DNA from: Fibrobacter succinogenes
GTDB lineage: Bacteria; Fibrobacterota; Fibrobacteria; Fibrobacterales; Fibrobacteraceae
DNA length: 64,000 nt
NCBI GenBank assembly: GCA_902776765.1
Contig: CACYRP010000008.1
Coordinates: forward strand, 48,736-112,735
Direction: 5' to 3'
Shown here: one piece after another, positions 61,768 to 64,000 of the stretch
Layout of the letters: every line of letters starts with the position of its first letter
Position numbering within the stretch: position 1 is the first letter of the stretch
Made by a program: the position numbers and the translations under genes
Notes under the pieces: generated by a model
Seen by the model: the letters and a program-made list of their open reading frames with translations, nothing else
Told to the model about the DNA's origin: nothing
Database searches by the model: none

Positions 61768-63477
61768 TTATTTCACAGTCACAAACTTGCGACGTTCAAC
61801 ACTTGCGCTTTTTAGTTGCATCACATAAAGTCCAGCAGGGAGCCCGCGCGTCATGGCAGAGACATCGCCAACCTTCGAAGATTCAACATTCAAGCGGCGC
61901 ATCAGCGAGCCTTTTGTATCGAAAATGCTAATGCGATAGATTCCTTGCTTCACCACCGGCACCGTTTTTGCAAAGATTGAAACAGGCGGATTTTCCGTCG
62001 AATCTTTCGACGTATCGGGCTTCACTTCGGCAGCCTTCACAAGCGTCACATCGAACTGGTCGATGTTCGGGCCATCATTACCGCCAACGGTTGCAAATTT
62101 TACAGCGTTTTCGCCTGCAGCAAGATTCACCAGAACTTCAGCAGTTTCCCACACGGTCCAGCCGCCAGTCACCTTGAAGGATGTCGTTGCGGTATCTATG
62201 CCAGCACTTACCGTTAACGAACGTACTTCGCTAGAGCCGTTGGAAAAATCGATATCAAGCTTGTATTGACCTGCGGTATCAACCTTGACTTTCACGACAA
62301 CATCTCCACCTTTGTCAAAATTTACGTAGCCGTCACCGTGGTAGCCTGCGTTGCTGCTTTCTGAAACGCCACCTGTAATCACGCCTTTTTCGGCCTGGTA
62401 CTGTTTATCGGGTGTCGGCGGCTCCGGTTCCACATAATTCGCATCGCATTCCGTGGGGCTCTTGAGCGTGGCCCCCGCATTAGCCTTGACGGCAGCTTCC
62501 ACCTCGTTTGCCTTAAGCATAAAGCTCGTATAATCATACGGCGGCGTAAAAGACGTTCCCGTTCCTCGCGTGTTTCCCGAGCAATTCGTGAAAATGTTAT
62601 CAATAACTTCGTTCACGCCAGTACCGTTCGCATTGCCCGTATAAATCGGGTTTGCTTCGTTGATAAATACATTGCGTTCCGTGCGCACTTTGCACATGTG
62701 GCCAGCCGAAACGCCAAGCACATCGGTTCCGTTTGTGATGCTAGCATTGCCCGTAAGCAAGTTGTTCACCACATGAACGTTTCCGTAACGGCAGCGTGGC
62801 TTGCGCTGGTTTGCCGCCTGCCACCAGTTGAACATGTAAGTCACATTCAGCTTGCCTTCGCTTTCGGGTTCATTGTCAGAACTGCCGATAAGATTCGAAA
62901 GGTTGTGCGAACTCTTTTTCTTGTAGCCAAAAATGCACCACGTAAACGTTACGTTATCTGCACCTTTTACCACATCGGCATTGCCATCCTGACCATCCCA
63001 GAATTCACAGTGGTCAATCCATATATTTTTGGAACCGTTATTTTCAATGGTGAGATTGTCCCAAGCCTGCTCAGCATTACTGCCCGGTCCTTGAATCACG
63101 ATATTGCGAACGATGATGTTAGACGCCTTGCTAATGTGAATTGGCGCTTTAAGCACTGTTCCCGGCTTAAGTCCGATGATGGTCTTGTTGGAACCCGTGA
63201 TATTCAAGCGGTCCCCCGTTCGCCCGCTCCACCCGCTACCGAGCGTTCCGTCAATGTAAATCACGCGCGGCGAAGAATCCTTCGCGTACTTTTGCAAATC
63301 GGCAAACGTCTTGACGACAATGGGAGTCGCATTCCCGCCACCGGTCACATTAAATTCCGTTGTCGTACGACCCGAACGAGTCGCCCAGCCAATCGGTTTA
63401 CATTGATCTACAGCAGCGGATGCAGAAACAGCAAACGCGCATAACACAGTCAAAAATCTGCTAGGAACCTTAAACAT
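61768..63477 (-). CDS. Secreted pectate lyase (PL1) with carbohydrate-binding module
   Basis: A 569-residue secreted enzyme. Signal peptide ending SASAAVDQ, then a parallel beta-helix pectate lyase domain of family PL1 (about 30-345): IYIDGTLGSGWSG, KTIIGLKPG, NIIVRNIVIQG, KNIWIDHCEFWDGQDGNADVVKGAD with the calcium-binding Asp/Asn residues, and RKPRCRYGNVHVVNN with the catalytic Arg. It cleaves polygalacturonate by beta-elimination. About 360-490 is a carbohydrate-binding module of the CBM6/35 type (YQAEKGVITGGV, GYHGDGYVNFDKGGDVVVKV). The last ~70 residues (YRISIFDTKGSLMRRLNVES to RRKFVTVK) are a sorting-type tail. No Ser-linker. Role: breakdown of plant pectin outside the cell. Confidence 0.9.
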   Translation of the reverse strand: MFKVPSRFLTVLCAFAVSASAAVDQCKPIGWATRSGRTTTEFNVTGGGNATPIVVKTFADLQKYAKDSSPRVIYIDGTLGSGWSGRTGDRLNITGSNKTIIGLKPGTVLKAPIHISKASNIIVRNIVIQGPGSNAEQAWDNLTIENNGSKNIWIDHCEFWDGQDGNADVVKGADNVTFTWCIFGYKKKSSHNLSNLIGSSDNEPESEGKLNVTYMFNWWQAANQRKPRCRYGNVHVVNNLLTGNASITNGTDVLGVSAGHMCKVRTERNVFINEANPIYTGNANGTGVNEVIDNIFTNCSGNTRGTGTSFTPPYDYTSFMLKANEVEAAVKANAGATLKSPTECDANYVEPEPPTPDKQYQAEKGVITGGVSESSNAGYHGDGYVNFDKGGDVVVKVKVDTAGQYKLDIDFSNGSSEVRSLTVSAGIDTATTSFKVTGGWTVWETAEVLVNLAAGENAVKFATVGGNDGPNIDQFDVTLVKAAEVKPDTSKDSTENPPVSIFAKTVPVVKQGIYRISIFDTKGSLMRRLNVESSKVGDVSAMTRGLPAGLYVMQLKSASVERRKFVTVK

Positions 63478-63868
63478 CTCACATCTCCTGACTCACCAAA
63501 AGTTTTTCATCTATTTTCACGAAACATTCGTAGAATTATACCCTAGTGAAATCTATATTCTAAAAACGGACATGCAACACTTGAGCGTCGTCTTTTTCTA
63601 GACATTTTGTCAAAACAGGAGCACACTACAGAGCAACATCACCAATAGTCATCTTCTATAGCAATCTTTCTCAAACATAAAACGCAAAATTGCTATAATT
63701 CCTTTTGGATTACAAATCTACAGGATTCTTTGATGCAATTATACAAGTGTCCTTTAAACCTGTATGGATCCCCTCCCTAACGGTCGAGGATGACAGTTTA
63801 AAACACTTCTTATAAATAGCCCAAAGATCTATCAACTTATAACTATTGACTAACAACTAAGAACTAAA
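63478..63868. other. Intergenic region with hairpin repeat and heptads, no gene
   Basis: 391 bp between divergent pectate lyase and HisC genes. The left part probably contains the pectate lyase promoter. At 63765-63795 is a degenerate GGATCC..GAGGATGACAG repeat. At 63833-63867 five heptads (CAACTTA, TAACTAT, TGACTAA, CAACTAA, GAACTAA) lead directly to the HisC start. No reading frame is convincing. Confidence 0.7.
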
Positions 63869-64000
63869 ATGGACATTAACGAACTCGCTCAACAGCACAT
63901 CTTGAAGCAGCCGCTCTACGTGACCGGCAAACCCATCGCCTACACCGCTCGTGAATTCGGCCTCGACCCGAAAGACATCGACAAGCTCGCCAGCAACGAA
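63869..64000 (+). CDS. hisC: Histidinol-phosphate aminotransferase, N-terminal part (cut by window edge)
   Basis: 44 codons reach the right edge. KQPLYVTGKPIAYTAREFGLDPKDIDKLASNE is the N-terminal pattern of HisC enzymes, which transfer an amino group from glutamate to imidazole acetol phosphate in histidine synthesis. The PLP-lysine lies outside the window, so the call rests on the N-terminus only. ATG 63869 is preceded by a heptad tract and no Shine-Dalgarno sequence. Confidence 0.75.
   Translation, partial: MDINELAQQHILKQPLYVTGKPIAYTAREFGLDPKDIDKLASNE

Overview
The window comes from a Fibrobacter-type genome (Fibrobacterota, rumen or gut plant-wall degraders). The signs are a protein with the Fibrobacter succinogenes major paralogous domain (4514-5455), four tandem ~915-975-residue lipoproteins of the Fibrobacter paralogous family I remember as TIGR02171 (41788-53559), secreted proteins with long SSSS linkers and similar C-terminal sorting-type tails, a GH8 endoglucanase and a PL1 pectate lyase. 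No rRNA, tRNA, CRISPR array, prophage or intact transposase was seen.

Layout. 1-9861: PDZ protein, small barrel-like protein and dihydroorotate dehydrogenase on the minus strand; M20 peptidase and CobB sirtuin on plus; then a minus-strand block with the major-domain protein, two parts of a YejE/OppD-type peptide importer, a NamZ-type muramidase and a Ser-rich lipoprotein. 10018-18759: an outer-membrane barrel gene diverges from an overlapping operon of RND exporter, aminotransferase, FHA-ABC exporter and Ser/Thr kinase. 18935-32408: mostly single housekeeping or signalling genes (YraN, a large TPR/transglutaminase lipoprotein, phosphodiesterase, SpmA-SpmB fusion, EAL protein, two membrane proteins, MntP, LigA). 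32530-40120: secreted M6 protease, a five-domain Cys/Trp-repeat protein and GH8 enzyme. 40208-56430: a long minus-strand cluster of a polytopic membrane protein, four three-domain lipoproteins (FGE-like fold, TolB-like propeller, SGNH-like domain), a membrane-anchored transglutaminase-like protein and an AlgX/DHHW-like SGNH lipoprotein; this looks like a cell-surface system of unknown function. 56590-64000: TM2 protein, RdgB, Dus, radical SAM, UPF0489/arginase-fold protein, class A acid phosphatase, pectate lyase, and the start of HisC.

The most unusual signal is a family of small modular repeats between and inside genes. It has three parts: (i) degenerate 7-bp tandem arrays, (ii) hairpins whose stems change in sequence but keep pairing, often followed by ATGACA or ATGACCGAGCCGA, and (iii) AAAGACGARAGAG boxes. 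Copies lie inside the reading frames of ligA (about 70 extra residues just before the catalytic lysine), the radical SAM gene, the UPF0489 gene, the membrane protein at 40208-41791 and the N-terminus of the transglutaminase-like protein; others coincide with stop codons or abut start codons. A 7-bp repeat cycles through all three frames, so an array either has a stop in every frame of a strand or in none. The arrays found inside genes are those that are stop-free on the strand being read, while the stop-containing CTAACCA type is seen only between genes. This resembles in principle the Rickettsia palindromic elements, but the sequences here are different.
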